Shown piece by piece: positions 17,517 to 26,310 of a DNA stretch of 51,575 nucleotides. A program made the position numbers and the translations under genes. The stretch comes from an uncultured Anaerolineae bacterium (GTDB lineage: Bacteria > Chloroflexota > Anaerolineae > Aggregatilineales > UBA2796). The number at the start of each line of letters is the position of its first letter. Position 1 is the first letter of the stretch. The notes below the pieces were generated by a model. The model was not told the origin of the DNA, did no database searches, and saw only the letters and a list, made by a program, of their open reading frames with translations. The stretch is from the NCBI GenBank assembly GCA_938005675.1, contig CALKXH010000114.1, positions 1 through 51,575 on the forward strand, read 5' to 3'.

Positions 17517-18215
17517 CTAGAACCGAATTGGCTTCAAGAGTATATCCATGCCGACGGCGCGCAGGGCGTTATCTGGCGTGGTATCCATCGAGACGCGTAC
17601 ATCGAAGTACATGCCGCCCAGCGGCTCGAATTGGAGCTGATCAGGGTCGATGGCTTGGAAGGCATCCATGCGCACGCGCACGGCGCGCCCAGCTTGATCG
17701 GGGGTCAGGCTGAGCTTGGCGGGGATGGCTGCCTTATCGATGGGCACGATCAGGCTGAACTCAGCGCTGCTCAGGGCGCCGCCGATGGCGCTGGCGCGCA
17801 GCGTCAGGTGGGCGGGTTGCGGCAAGAGCGGCGTATTGGCGCTGGGCGGGTTGACGCCCACGAACAGGTCGGTGGAGGTGTTGGCGCTCAGCACGCGCGG
17901 CATGACGACCGTCAAGCGGCGCGGCACTCTGGGCGGTTCAGCGCGTCCGCTGCTGTTGGTTGCCATCGCCGCGTCGTACTCCGCCAGTTGGTGAGCGGCG
18001 ATTTCGCCGTCGCTGGTCAGCTCGTACTTATCCTGCGCGAATTGGATCAGGCGGTGATTGACCAGACGGCGGATAGCGCGTCTGACCAAGCGCTCTGAGA
18101 GTTGGGCGCCTCGCTCGATCTCGATGGCGTCAGCTGCGGCGCGGCGCTTGTGCAGAAAGCGCAGCACTTCGAGCGCTTCGGGCGTCAGCCGCTGAAGGGT
18201 GAAGGGTAGCTCCAT
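17517..18215 (-). CDS. Winged-helix DNA-binding protein, unknown C-terminal domain
   Basis: This 232-residue protein is not recognised as a named family. Residues 1-80 look like a winged helix-turn-helix (LTPEALEVLRFLHKRR, then LSERLVRRAIRRLVNHRLIQ and YELTSDGEIAAHQLAEY). After a linker rich in Arg and Pro, residues about 95-232 are predicted to be beta-rich without membrane segments (LTVVMPRVLSANTSTDLFVG, AEFSLIVPIDKAAIPAKLSL), perhaps a small-ligand or protein-interaction domain. A perfect 7-bp inverted repeat with a TATA-like core lies 28 bases upstream of the ATG and could be its own operator. Regulation of the nearby RR-kinase-methyltransferase operon is possible but unproven. Confidence 0.8.
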   Translation of the reverse strand: MELPFTLQRLTPEALEVLRFLHKRRAAADAIEIERGAQLSERLVRRAIRRLVNHRLIQFAQDKYELTSDGEIAAHQLAEYDAAMATNSSGRAEPPRVPRRLTVVMPRVLSANTSTDLFVGVNPPSANTPLLPQPAHLTLRASAIGGALSSAEFSLIVPIDKAAIPAKLSLTPDQAGRAVRVRMDAFQAIDPDQLQFEPLGGMYFDVRVSMDTTPDNALRAVGMDILLKPIRF

Positions 18216-18242
18216 AGACGTTTCGGCTACTTTCTTAGCCCT

Positions 18243-18269
18243 GAGTAGAGACTGGCTATAAGTCTACTC
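18243..18269. promoter_or_regulatory. Inverted repeat upstream of the winged-helix gene
   Basis: GAGTAGA and TCTACTC are exact inverted arms separated by 13 bases, and inner GACT/AGTC can pair as well. The spacer includes CTTATAG on the minus strand, which may be part of a -10. It lies in the 73-base gap between the methyltransferase and winged-helix genes, so it could be an operator or a weak hairpin at the end of the upstream operon. Confidence 0.45.
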
Positions 18270-18288
18270 AATTTGGCGAATCGGTCAA

Positions 18289-19161
18289 CTAGCGGATGGC
18301 GCACAGGCGGATGAGCGGCGGCTGCCAGAGCAGTTTGCCATCGGCGGCGCGATAAGGCGCTAGGGCGGCGTACAACTTTTCCAGACAGACTCGGCGCGCA
18401 TTCTCGGTGAACATCTCAAAGCGCAGCCGACGGCTCGCCCATGCCAGCTTGTAGGCGACGAATTCGCGCTCGCTGGGGAAAGTCACGCTCACAAAGGGCG
18501 CCTCGCGCACCCAGACGAGGCTGAAGCCCGCCTCCTTGAAAGAGACGTAGTAATCCTCCGCATCTTGTAGATGCGTCTGCCAGTCGTCGGGCAGATCGAG
18601 GGCGGGCGTGGCGGCTTGCTCCAGACTCTCCAGCATCTCGGCAAAAGTCGCCTCGAAAGTGTAGGAGAGATCGTCCATAGCGCCCCATTCTTGGCAGATC
18701 AGCAGCCCGTTCGGGCGCAAGACGCGCGCCAACTCCGGCAGAGCGCGCTGTGGCACGCCGTGATTCAAGCCGAAGGAGGCGCCGATCAGGTCGAGACGGG
18801 CGGCGGGCAGCGGCAGCTGATGCAGATCGGCTTCGCAGAGCGCGATGTTGGGCGCGGCAATCTCTCCGAGCGCCAACATCGGCGCCGAGATGTCCACGCC
18901 GATCACGCGCCGCGCGAAGCCCGTCATGTAGCGCGCTAGGATGCCCGTCCCCGTGCCGACGTCGAGTGCGACGTTCACAGATGGGCAAGCGCCTCGTTGA
19001 GGCAGATCGAAGGGATCGTGCAGCGTCCCTTGAGCGTTATCGCGCACGCAGCGCGCCATCCAAGCGGCAAGGCTGCGCGCCAAAATCTCCATCGGCTGGG
19101 CGATGGCGGACTGGTAGTAAGCTGCTGTCTGGGCATAGAGCGCGCGGACGCTATCTAGCAT
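18289..19161 (-). CDS. Class I SAM-dependent methyltransferase
   Basis: The 290-residue protein carries the SAM-binding motif I VNVALDVGTGTGILARYM near residues 62-79, the acidic residue after strand 2 (RVIGVDISAPML) and a motif IALCEADLHQLPLPAARLDL of the Methyltransf_11/UbiE type. The substrate is not evident; the C-terminal half has no recognisable specificity domain. It starts 2 bases after the stop of the membrane histidine kinase, so the two are translated from one mRNA with the upstream receiver protein. This pairing suggests that the methyltransferase is a target or output of the two-component system, but that is inference. Confidence 0.88.
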   Translation of the reverse strand: MLDSVRALYAQTAAYYQSAIAQPMEILARSLAAWMARCVRDNAQGTLHDPFDLPQRGACPSVNVALDVGTGTGILARYMTGFARRVIGVDISAPMLALGEIAAPNIALCEADLHQLPLPAARLDLIGASFGLNHGVPQRALPELARVLRPNGLLICQEWGAMDDLSYTFEATFAEMLESLEQAATPALDLPDDWQTHLQDAEDYYVSFKEAGFSLVWVREAPFVSVTFPSEREFVAYKLAWASRRLRFEMFTENARRVCLEKLYAALAPYRAADGKLLWQPPLIRLCAIR

Positions 19162-19163
19162 GT

Positions 19164-21047
19164 TCAGCCTCCACTCGAACGGATCAGGGGCAGATATACC
19201 TTAAAAGTGCTGCCGACGCTCTCTTGGCTCTCCACTGTGATGCTGCCGCCGTGCAGCTCGACGATCTGCTTGGCGATGGTCAAGCCCAAGCCCGTGCCGC
19301 GCACGTTTTGAACGCCCTGAGCGCGGAAGAACGGCTCGAAGATGTGCAGAAGCGCCTCAGGCGCGATGCCGACGCCGGTATCCGAGACGCTCAAGCAGGC
19401 GATGTCCTTATCGCCTTGCGGCTGCAGGTTGAGCTGAAGGCGCACGCTGCCGCCTTCGGGCGTGTAGTTGAGCGCGTTGGTGATCAAGTTATCCACCACT
19501 TGGGTCAGGCGCAACGGATCGACGTTGGCGCTAACGGAGGTGTCGGGCAGACTTAGGTCAAAGTTGATGCGACATTCGGCGGCGCGGGGTTGGTGCATCT
19601 CGAAGGCGGCGCGCAGCAAGTTGCACAGGTCGACGGTCTCTGTGTGGATGGTCAGCAAGCCCTTTTCAAAGCGCGGCAGATCGAGCAGATTCTCCACGAG
19701 GCGCGTCATATGGTTGATCGCCTGCTCCATGACCTGAAAGTGCTTGTGACGGTTATCAGGATCGCGCTGGGCGAGGTACAGGCGCAGCTTGAGGTTGGTG
19801 ATGGGCGTGCGCAGCTCGTGCGAGGCGTTGGCGATGAAGCGTTCGCGCTGCTTTTGGAGGGTGCGCTCGTTGGTGACGTCGCGCACCAAGCTCAGCTGAC
19901 CAATCGGCTCGCCGCTGGCATCGCGGACGACGGTCGCCACCAGCATACAGATGAACACACTGCCGTCCGCGCGGACTGCCTCAAAGTCAGTCTGCCACGT
20001 TTCGCCTAGCCTAGTCGCATCGTCTAGGCGCGCCATGGCTTGATCGAAGAACTCAGGGTCGCGGAAAAAGCGCTTGAAACTTGCCAACGGCTGATCGAGC
20101 AGCTCGTCCCTAGAGCAACCCGACATGCGCACGAAAGCGCTGTTGACGTAGAGCGCCCGCCGCGTGCGCAGATCGAAGTAGAGCAAGCCGTCGGTCATGT
20201 TCTCGACGATTGCCTCGAACAGGGCGCTGCGCTGGGTGAGCTGCAAAGTGCGCTCCTGAACGCGGCGCTCCAGCTCGGCGGCGTGGCGGCGCGCTTCGGC
20301 GTACAGACGCGCATTTTGCAGCGCCACCGCCGCCTGAAGCGCAAACACGCTCAGTAGCTTGGCGTGCCGCTGCGTGAAGTGATTGCGCTGATCGCTGCTC
20401 AGATTCAGGACGCCGATGACTCGCTCTTGCAGAGTCAGCGGCACGCCGACGTAAGATTTGACCCAGGCTTGGCGCTCGGCGTGAATCCAGCGCGGATCGG
20501 TCTCGGTATCGGCGATCAGGCGCGGCTGACGGGTGCGCGCCATCTCATCGAAGACCTCGCGCAGCTCAGGCGAGAGCGAATAGCGCTCAACGTGCGCCAC
20601 TTTATCCTCAGGGAAGCGCCCATAAGCCATTCGATACGTTTCGTCATCCAGAATGAGCACGCTGACGCTGCTGTACGGCACAACGCGCCCGACGTTCTTG
20701 AAAATGCGCGCCATGACCTCCTCAAAATCCAGAGCGCTGGTCAGCGCCACGCCGATATCGCTCAGCGCCTCGGCGAAGACGTGCTGCTCTTGCGCGTGCG
20801 CCTCAGAGGGAGGGTCGCCGCGCGCGGCGCGGCGGCAGTCTAGAAAGTTCAGCGCGACCGCGCCGCTGATTAGCCCCGCGCAGAAAGCAACCAGCCCGAA
20901 CAGGGCATTCGGCACTGGATGTTCAACCTGCTGAGCGTAGCCGAGCGCGACAAGCCATGCCAAAACCAATCCTATGCTCACACAAACCAACAATGCCGCG
21001 ACCTTCCAGCCGCGGCGCACAACCAGTCGACTCGACAGACGTTTCAT
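19164..21047 (-). CDS. Membrane-bound GAF-PAS sensor histidine kinase
   Basis: Two membrane helices (about residues 16-37 and 48-69 from the ATG) are followed by a GAF domain (about 88-250), a short coiled coil, a PAS domain (about 275-395, AIVENMTDGLLYFDLRTRRA), HisKA with SHELRTPITNLKLRLY (His410) and HATPase_c with VVDNLITNALNYTPEGG, DTGVGI and GTGLGLTIAKQI. The start is uncertain. A TTG at 21065 overlaps the upstream stop as TTGA, while the ATG used here lies 15 bases after that stop; neither has a strong Shine-Dalgarno. The preceding receiver protein is the likely phosphate acceptor. Confidence 0.92.
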   Translation of the reverse strand: MKRLSSRLVVRRGWKVAALLVCVSIGLVLAWLVALGYAQQVEHPVPNALFGLVAFCAGLISGAVALNFLDCRRAARGDPPSEAHAQEQHVFAEALSDIGVALTSALDFEEVMARIFKNVGRVVPYSSVSVLILDDETYRMAYGRFPEDKVAHVERYSLSPELREVFDEMARTRQPRLIADTETDPRWIHAERQAWVKSYVGVPLTLQERVIGVLNLSSDQRNHFTQRHAKLLSVFALQAAVALQNARLYAEARRHAAELERRVQERTLQLTQRSALFEAIVENMTDGLLYFDLRTRRALYVNSAFVRMSGCSRDELLDQPLASFKRFFRDPEFFDQAMARLDDATRLGETWQTDFEAVRADGSVFICMLVATVVRDASGEPIGQLSLVRDVTNERTLQKQRERFIANASHELRTPITNLKLRLYLAQRDPDNRHKHFQVMEQAINHMTRLVENLLDLPRFEKGLLTIHTETVDLCNLLRAAFEMHQPRAAECRINFDLSLPDTSVSANVDPLRLTQVVDNLITNALNYTPEGGSVRLQLNLQPQGDKDIACLSVSDTGVGIAPEALLHIFEPFFRAQGVQNVRGTGLGLTIAKQIVELHGGSITVESQESVGSTFKVYLPLIRSSGG

Positions 21048-21061
21048 ACCACTACCAAGAC

Positions 21062-21442
21062 TCAACTGCTCAACAAGCCGCGGATGATGCTCTCAAGGCT
21101 GCGAGGCGTCACGGGCTTAGTCAGAACCATATCGACCATATTGACGTGCGGTCGCTCCAACATTAACGGGACAGCTGTCAGCACCACTAGTTTAGTCGTA
21201 TCGTAGGCAGCGTTGCTACGAATGGCTTCGAGCACCTCGATCCCACTCACTTCAGGCATGGCGAGGTCTAGCACGATCAGCGTCGGGACGAGTTCTGCTA
21301 GAATCTCGAGGGCGCGCTTGCCGCTCTCGGCTTTGTAGAGCGCGCAGTCCAAGCGGACTAGCACCACCTCGAACAAGCTGAGCAAATCCGCCTCGTCATC
21401 TATCAGCAAGATGGAGCAGGGTTGGCTTTGGGGAGATGTCAT
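21062..21442 (-). CDS. Single-domain response regulator
   Basis: This 126-residue receiver domain has the acidic pair Asp15-Asp16, the phosphoacceptor Asp59 (LIVLDLAMPEVSG), the switch Thr89 (LVVLTAV) and Lys109 (LTKPVTP). There is no output domain, so it signals through protein contacts or phosphorelay. It is the first gene of an operon with the adjoining histidine kinase and methyltransferase, and its stop overlaps a possible TTG start of the kinase. A GGTATAAT -10 box lies 44 bases upstream. Confidence 0.95.
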   Translation of the reverse strand: MTSPQSQPCSILLIDDEADLLSLFEVVLVRLDCALYKAESGKRALEILAELVPTLIVLDLAMPEVSGIEVLEAIRSNAAYDTTKLVVLTAVPLMLERPHVNMVDMVLTKPVTPRSLESIIRGLLSS

Positions 21443-21486
21443 GTTTGAGTGCCTTTGCCTTGTGGTATACCCATTTCATCGGCTGA

Positions 21487-21492
21487 ATTATA
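21487..21492 (-). promoter_or_regulatory. -10 box of the RR-kinase-methyltransferase operon
   Basis: A perfect TATAAT on the minus strand (context GCAGGTATAAT) 44 bases before the receiver ATG. The -35 is not clear. The surrounding 286-base gap (21443-21728) is notably AT-rich around 21500-21590 and holds no gene that I can see. Confidence 0.55.
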
Positions 21493-21728
21493 CCTGCTTG
21501 TCAGTAAATTTTTAATGCTAGGCTCGTCAATTTAGATAAATCCGTTATATCGGTAGTATATTCGTTTGTCAGATGTATAAATAACGTTTCGAGAGGCTCT
21601 GGGCGCGATCAGCTCGGCATAAGCGCCTTGAGGCGGCTTGCTTCGGTCAATCGTTCTAAAATGTGGTATGCTTGTAGAGAAAAGCGTTCGCCACGCCGCA
21701 TCTGGGTAGCTAGAAAGGGCAGCAAACC

Positions 21729-24700
21729 ATGCCATTTATCGAGGCGCCAACCAACTTTTATTTGGGTCGGCGGTATGATCCTGAGACGCAGCGCCTGGCT
21801 GATGAGGTGGTCTACTACGACTCGCGCGATCTGACCACGCACGCGGTCGTCGTCGGCATGACGGGCAGCGGGAAAACCGGCATGTGCATCGCCCTGCTGG
21901 AAGAGGCTGTCCTCGATGGCATCCCCGCCATCGTGATCGACCCGAAAGGCGATATCACCAATCTGCTGCTGAACTTCCCGCAGCTGCGCCCGCAGGACTT
22001 CGCGCCATGGGTGAATCCGAGCGACGCCCAGCGCGCCGGCTTAGATATCAATGAATACGCCGCCGAAGTCGCTCAGCAGTGGCGCGAGGGCTTAGCGCGT
22101 TGGGGCATCGGCAGCGCGCGCATGACCGTGGCGAAGAACGCCGCCCAGTACAGCATCTACACGCCCGGCTCGGATGCCGGCTTGCCCGTCAGCATCCTCG
22201 CCTCCTTGCAGGCGCCGCGCGACGGCTGGGCGGGCAACGAAGAATTCCATCGAGAGCAGATCAGCGGCATCGTCACAGCCCTGATGGCGCTGATCGGCAG
22301 ACAGGTCGAGCCGGTCAAGGATCGAGAGCACGTGCTGATCAGCAACATCTTTGAGGACGCTTGGCGGCGCGGCGAGGATTTGTCGCTCGAAGATATCATC
22401 TTGCGCGTGCAGAATCCGCCTTTCAGCCGACTGGGCGTCTTCGATGTGAATACCTTCTTCCCAGAGCGCGACCGCTTCCGCTTGGCGAAGGAACTCAACC
22501 ACATCATCGCCGCGCCCTCCTTCCAGACTTGGATCAGCGGCGATCCGCTGGATATGCGCCGCATGCTCTACACGCCCGACGGACGCCCCCGCGTGGCGAT
22601 CTTCTACCTCGCCCACCTGACCGATAACGAGCGCACCTTCATGATCACCCTGATCTTGGAGAACATGCTGGCATGGATGCGCTCGCTGAGCGGCACGACC
22701 AGCTTGCGCACCATCCTCTACTTCGATGAAATCTTCGGGCATATCCCGCCGGCGCCGCGCAACCCGCCCACCAAAGAGCCGATGTTGCGCTTGCTCAAGA
22801 CGGCGCGCGCCTTCGGCATCGGTTTGGTGCTGGCAACGCAGAATCCGGGCGATCTAGACTATAAAGGCTTGGCGAACGCCGGCACGTGGTTCATTGGCAA
22901 GCTGCAGACCGAAAATGACAAACGTCGCATCCTAGGCGGGCTTGAATCCGCCGCCACCGCCGATACCAAATTGGATATCTCCACGCTGGATCGCCTGATC
23001 TCTGGCTTAGCGCCGCGCGTGTTCGTGATGCACAACGTCCACAATGAGAGCGGTCCAGTGCTGGTGCATTCGCGCTGGACGATGTCCTACCTGCGCGGAC
23101 CGCTCACCCGCCAACAAGTGCGCATCCTGATGGAGCCGCAGCGACAAGGCTTAGAGCGTCCGCCCATCCCGACGCCGCCGCCTGACCTGCGCACGATGCC
23201 CACTGGCGCCGTGCCGCCGCGCCTCACGCCGCCTGAGCCGCCCGCCATCGGCAACTCGGTCAGCCTGACGGGCAGCCTGCCCGCTGCGCCGCCGCCCGCA
23301 CCAACTCCTGCGCCGCCCGCAACACCCTCGCCCAGTCAGCGCGTCGCCACGCCGCCTCCGCCGCCCCCAAGCCTGCCCGACGAGCGCAAGCGCGTCGCGC
23401 CGCCGCCCGACCTGCCCGATGAGCGTGCCATCCGCGCCGCGCCGCCCTCGACTCTGCCTGAAGAGTCGCGCAGCAACCCGCTGAGCCTGAGCACTGGGCG
23501 CAGGGCATCCAGCAGCGCCATCACCCTGACGCCGCCCCGTTTCTCGGTCTTTGATCGGCTGCGCCGAGAGGCGGAGCAGCTCCCGCCGACCGCCCCCGCC
23601 ACCGGCGATCCGTTCGGGACTGCTCTCAAGCGCACGCCGCCCGCCAAGCAAACTGGCACGACCGCCCCTGTGCCGCCACCGCCCGACCGCGAGTCTTTCT
23701 GGCAAGCGCCGCCCAGCACGCCCTTGCCCACGCCGCCTCCGCCGCAGCCGCCCCCCGAAGTCCGTTACGGCGGCGAGACGCAGCCTGTTGGCATCAGCGC
23801 GACTCCGCCGCCGCCCAGCGCCTCCCAGACCGCGCGCGCGCCTAACCTGCCCAGCGGCTATGAGATGCGCCCCGTCTCGCTGCCTTCGGGCATCGCCCAG
23901 TACTTCCTGCCCATCGTGATCAGCTTGCAGAAGGCGATCAAGCAGTGGGAAGTGCGCAATGGCGTGGTCGAGAGCAATTTCGGCGGCGCGCAACTGCTCT
24001 ACCGTCCCGTCCTGTTCGCTCAAGTCGCCGTGCGCTACCTCGACCGCAAAAGCGGCGCTGAGGCGGAGCAACACTGGGCTTTCCACGTGCCAGAGGTGCA
24101 GACTGCCGGCTTCGTGCGTTGGAGTCAGCACCAAGCGCCGCCCGTCGACCTCGACTCGCTCTCGAACGAGCCGCATGGCGAGGCGGCTTACGGCGCGCCT
24201 TCGCCCGGCATGACCGACGCCAAGCGGATGCGCGCGCTGCGCGGCGAGGTGATCGATTTCGTGGCGCGCAGCGCCTCGTTGATCTTGCCCTACAACAGCG
24301 TGCTGGATATCTACGGCAAGCCGGGCGAGAGCCACAGCGAGTTCATCAATCGAGTCAGCCAAATCGCCCGCGAGCGCCGCGATGCTGAGATCGACGCCGC
24401 CACCTCGCGCGCCGAGCGGCTCTTCGCCGATTTGGAGGTGCGCTTGCAGCGCGCTATGCGCCAACTCGAAGGCGAACGCAGCTCGCTAGATGAACTGCGC
24501 CGCGAAGACCTCTACACCACCGGCGAGGCGATCATGAGCCTGCTGCGCGGGCGCACCTCCTACACGCTCTCGCGCGTCAGCCGCGCCCGCCGCTTCAAAA
24601 AGCAGTCTCAGGAGCGCATGAGCGTCGCCGAGCTGACCATCCAGCAGATCGAGGATCAGATCGAGGCGGAACAGGAGCGCCTGCAGAACACCCTCAACGA

Positions 24701-24899
24701 GATCAACGAGAAATGGCGCAAAATCGCCCAAACCGTCGAGGAATATCGCATCACGCCTTTCAAAAAGGACGTGGCGCTGGAGGCGTTCGGCATCGGCTGG
24801 GTGCCGCTGTGGTACGTCGTGCTGAACAATCAGCCCATGACCTTGTTGGGCTTCGATGGCACGTTGGCGGGCGCGCCGCGCCTTGAGGATGTGCCATGA
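21729..24899 (+). CDS. HerA-like P-loop ATPase with Pro-rich linker and C-terminal coiled coil
   Basis: This 1056-residue protein has three parts. Residues 1-480 are a HerA/FtsK-like ATPase (DUF87 type) with Walker A GMTGSGKT (43-50), the IVIDPKGDITNLL segment, Walker B RTILYFDEIFGHIPP near 332 and a sensor strand GIGLVLATQNPGDLDYKGL. Residues about 480-720 are low-complexity, rich in Pro, Ala and Pro-Pro runs. The C-terminal third has a globular part (GYEMRPVSLPSGIAQYFLPI) and a coiled coil at about 860-1010 (MSVAELTIQQIEDQIEAEQE). HerA-type ATPases pump or process DNA, but no NurA nuclease is adjacent. AAAGGG lies 9 bases before the ATG. The stop overlaps the next gene as ATGA. Confidence 0.85.
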   Translation: MPFIEAPTNFYLGRRYDPETQRLADEVVYYDSRDLTTHAVVVGMTGSGKTGMCIALLEEAVLDGIPAIVIDPKGDITNLLLNFPQLRPQDFAPWVNPSDAQRAGLDINEYAAEVAQQWREGLARWGIGSARMTVAKNAAQYSIYTPGSDAGLPVSILASLQAPRDGWAGNEEFHREQISGIVTALMALIGRQVEPVKDREHVLISNIFEDAWRRGEDLSLEDIILRVQNPPFSRLGVFDVNTFFPERDRFRLAKELNHIIAAPSFQTWISGDPLDMRRMLYTPDGRPRVAIFYLAHLTDNERTFMITLILENMLAWMRSLSGTTSLRTILYFDEIFGHIPPAPRNPPTKEPMLRLLKTARAFGIGLVLATQNPGDLDYKGLANAGTWFIGKLQTENDKRRILGGLESAATADTKLDISTLDRLISGLAPRVFVMHNVHNESGPVLVHSRWTMSYLRGPLTRQQVRILMEPQRQGLERPPIPTPPPDLRTMPTGAVPPRLTPPEPPAIGNSVSLTGSLPAAPPPAPTPAPPATPSPSQRVATPPPPPPSLPDERKRVAPPPDLPDERAIRAAPPSTLPEESRSNPLSLSTGRRASSSAITLTPPRFSVFDRLRREAEQLPPTAPATGDPFGTALKRTPPAKQTGTTAPVPPPPDRESFWQAPPSTPLPTPPPPQPPPEVRYGGETQPVGISATPPPPSASQTARAPNLPSGYEMRPVSLPSGIAQYFLPIVISLQKAIKQWEVRNGVVESNFGGAQLLYRPVLFAQVAVRYLDRKSGAEAEQHWAFHVPEVQTAGFVRWSQHQAPPVDLDSLSNEPHGEAAYGAPSPGMTDAKRMRALRGEVIDFVARSASLILPYNSVLDIYGKPGESHSEFINRVSQIARERRDAEIDAATSRAERLFADLEVRLQRAMRQLEGERSSLDELRREDLYTTGEAIMSLLRGRTSYTLSRVSRARRFKKQSQERMSVAELTIQQIEDQIEAEQERLQNTLNEINEKWRKIAQTVEEYRITPFKKDVALEAFGIGWVPLWYVVLNNQPMTLLGFDGTLAGAPRLEDVP

Positions 24900-25795
24900 G
24901 GCACTTGGTGCGCGCTCTGGTGACCTTCGGCGTGGTGGGCGGCGTGCTCGCCTATCACAGGCTGCGCGGGCGCACTCGGCAAGCCTTCCCGCCGCCCGAA
25001 GCGCTCATCCGCGATCCGTCCTTGCGGGCAGAGCGTGAGATTCCCTTCGAGCGCGTGCCGAACTTCCGCGATTTCGGCGGCTATCCCACGCAAGATGGGC
25101 GCTATGTACGGCGCGGCTTGCTCTACCGCTCCGGCGCGCTCAACGACCTGAGCGAGCGCGACATCGCCAAGCTGCGCGAGCTGGGCATCAAGCTGATCTG
25201 CGACCTGCGCACCGACCTTGAAGCCAGCGAGCTGCCCGATGTGCCGCTCGAAGGGATCGAGTACTGGCACTTGCCCGTCATCCAGCAGGAGGAGTCGGCG
25301 GTGAAGGTGCGCACCTTCCTGTTCGACCGCTATCGGCTCGATCAGGTCATGATCGAGACCTACCGCACCTTCGTGCGCGAGAAAGCTCACGTCTTCGGCA
25401 AGGCAATCGCGCGCTTCGCCGATCCCGCCAATCTGCCCGCCCTGTTCCATTGCAGCGCGGGCAAAGATCGGACGGGCGTCCTCGCGGCGCTGCTGTTGGG
25501 CGCGCTGGGCGTCTCGGATGAGCTGATCATCGCCGATTATACGCTCAGCAACTTCCACTACGCGGCGTTTCGCAAATCCGTTGAGCCGCAGGCGCATCGT
25601 CTGCGCGCCGTGCGCCTGAGCATCGATGACATTCAGCCGCTCTTGGTGAGCGATCCGAGCTACATCGAGGCAGCGCTCAAAGCGATCCGCGAAGAATGCG
25701 GGAGCATCGAGGCGTACTTGGTTCAGAAGGCGGGCGTCAGCCCTGAGACGTTGGCACAGTTGCGCGAGGTATTTCTCAGCCCGTCGCCCAGCTGA
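24896..25795 (+). CDS. Tyrosine-type protein phosphatase, membrane-anchored
   Basis: The 299-residue protein belongs to the bacterial tyrosine phosphatase family with the P-loop HCSAGKDRTG (nucleophilic Cys near residue 186) and the family signature FERVPNFRDFGGYPT followed by GLLYRSGALNDLSERD and ICDLRT. These enzymes act on phosphotyrosine, phosphoinositides or other phosphoesters. The first 20 residues (LVRALVTFGVVGGVLAYH) form a hydrophobic segment, probably an N-terminal membrane anchor. Its ATG overlaps the HerA-like ATPase stop as ATGA, so the two are translationally coupled; a functional link is possible but not shown. Confidence 0.92.
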   Translation: MRHLVRALVTFGVVGGVLAYHRLRGRTRQAFPPPEALIRDPSLRAEREIPFERVPNFRDFGGYPTQDGRYVRRGLLYRSGALNDLSERDIAKLRELGIKLICDLRTDLEASELPDVPLEGIEYWHLPVIQQEESAVKVRTFLFDRYRLDQVMIETYRTFVREKAHVFGKAIARFADPANLPALFHCSAGKDRTGVLAALLLGALGVSDELIIADYTLSNFHYAAFRKSVEPQAHRLRAVRLSIDDIQPLLVSDPSYIEAALKAIREECGSIEAYLVQKAGVSPETLAQLREVFLSPSPS

Positions 25796-25816
25796 GCGCG
25801 GCGGGCTGAGCAAGGG

Positions 25817-26098
25817 CTAATCGGGCAGGATGCGCGTGCCGAGAAAGTAATCCACCCAGATGAAGCACAGCAGCACCATCGGCAGAGCCGCTAACGGAAA
25901 GAACGGCAGCTCCACAAAGCTGATAAACAGCGTGGCATCCAGCGGGATGTTAGTCAGGATTAGCGCAACAGCAGTCAAAACGGTGCCGGTCGCTATCGAG
26001 ATCGCCCAAGTCAGCAGGCGGCGGGCGTTCAGGGCAGCGTCGGACTTCTCGCTGGGCTGCGGTGGCGCAGCTGAACTCACTTCAGGCTTATCGCTCAT
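25817..26098 (-). CDS. Small membrane protein, unknown function
   Basis: The 93-residue protein has about 30 polar N-terminal residues and two hydrophobic segments, LLTWAISIATGTVLTAVALI and ELPFFPLAALPMVLLCFIWV. It matches no family I recognise. The ATG at 26098 (MSDKPEVSS) is chosen over further upstream in-frame codons because GGAG lies 9 bases before it. A promoter TTGACG-17-TAAAAT sits just upstream. It is convergent with the phosphatase gene. Confidence 0.75.
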   Translation of the reverse strand: MSDKPEVSSAAPPQPSEKSDAALNARRLLTWAISIATGTVLTAVALILTNIPLDATLFISFVELPFFPLAALPMVLLCFIWVDYFLGTRILPD

Positions 26099-26131
26099 GC
26101 GCTTTATCTCCATGTTTAGCTCGATAGGCAA

Positions 26132-26160
26132 ATTTTAGCGCGATGGGCTTGCGCCGTCAA
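26132..26160 (-). promoter_or_regulatory. Promoter of the small membrane protein gene
   Basis: On the minus strand TTGACG (26160-26155) and TAAAAT (26137-26132) are spaced by 17 bp, with the ATG at 26098 about 27 bases after the expected start. Confidence 0.65.
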
Positions 26161-26210
26161 TCGCGCAGAGCCGCTTTCGCCCGAAATGGCTACGCACTTT
26201 CAATGAAGTG

Positions 26211-26219
26211 TGGCATAAT
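26211..26219 (+). promoter_or_regulatory. gcvPA: Extended -10 promoter of gcvPA-gcvPB
   Basis: TGG followed by CATAAT gives an extended -10 about 90 bases before the gcvPA ATG. A short inverted repeat CACTT-N6-AAGTG lies at 26195-26210, immediately upstream. The leader shows no glycine riboswitch core that I can recognise. Confidence 0.5.
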
Positions 26220-26310
26220 CTATCCAAAGATGTAGCCAACTACTTTTACCGCCTCGCCACGAGACGTCGTGAATCTATCGTAACGGTCAAGACTTAAGAA
26301 GGTACCCACT

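Noticed and set aside
23151-24464. A 437-codon frame antisense to the HerA-like gene
   Set aside because: Low-complexity Arg/Gly/Ala product opposite the Pro-rich linker; no family resemblance.
26132-26310. Glycine riboswitch ahead of gcvPA
   Set aside because: The leader lacks the tandem aptamer core that I would expect and is only about 90 bases after the -10 box.
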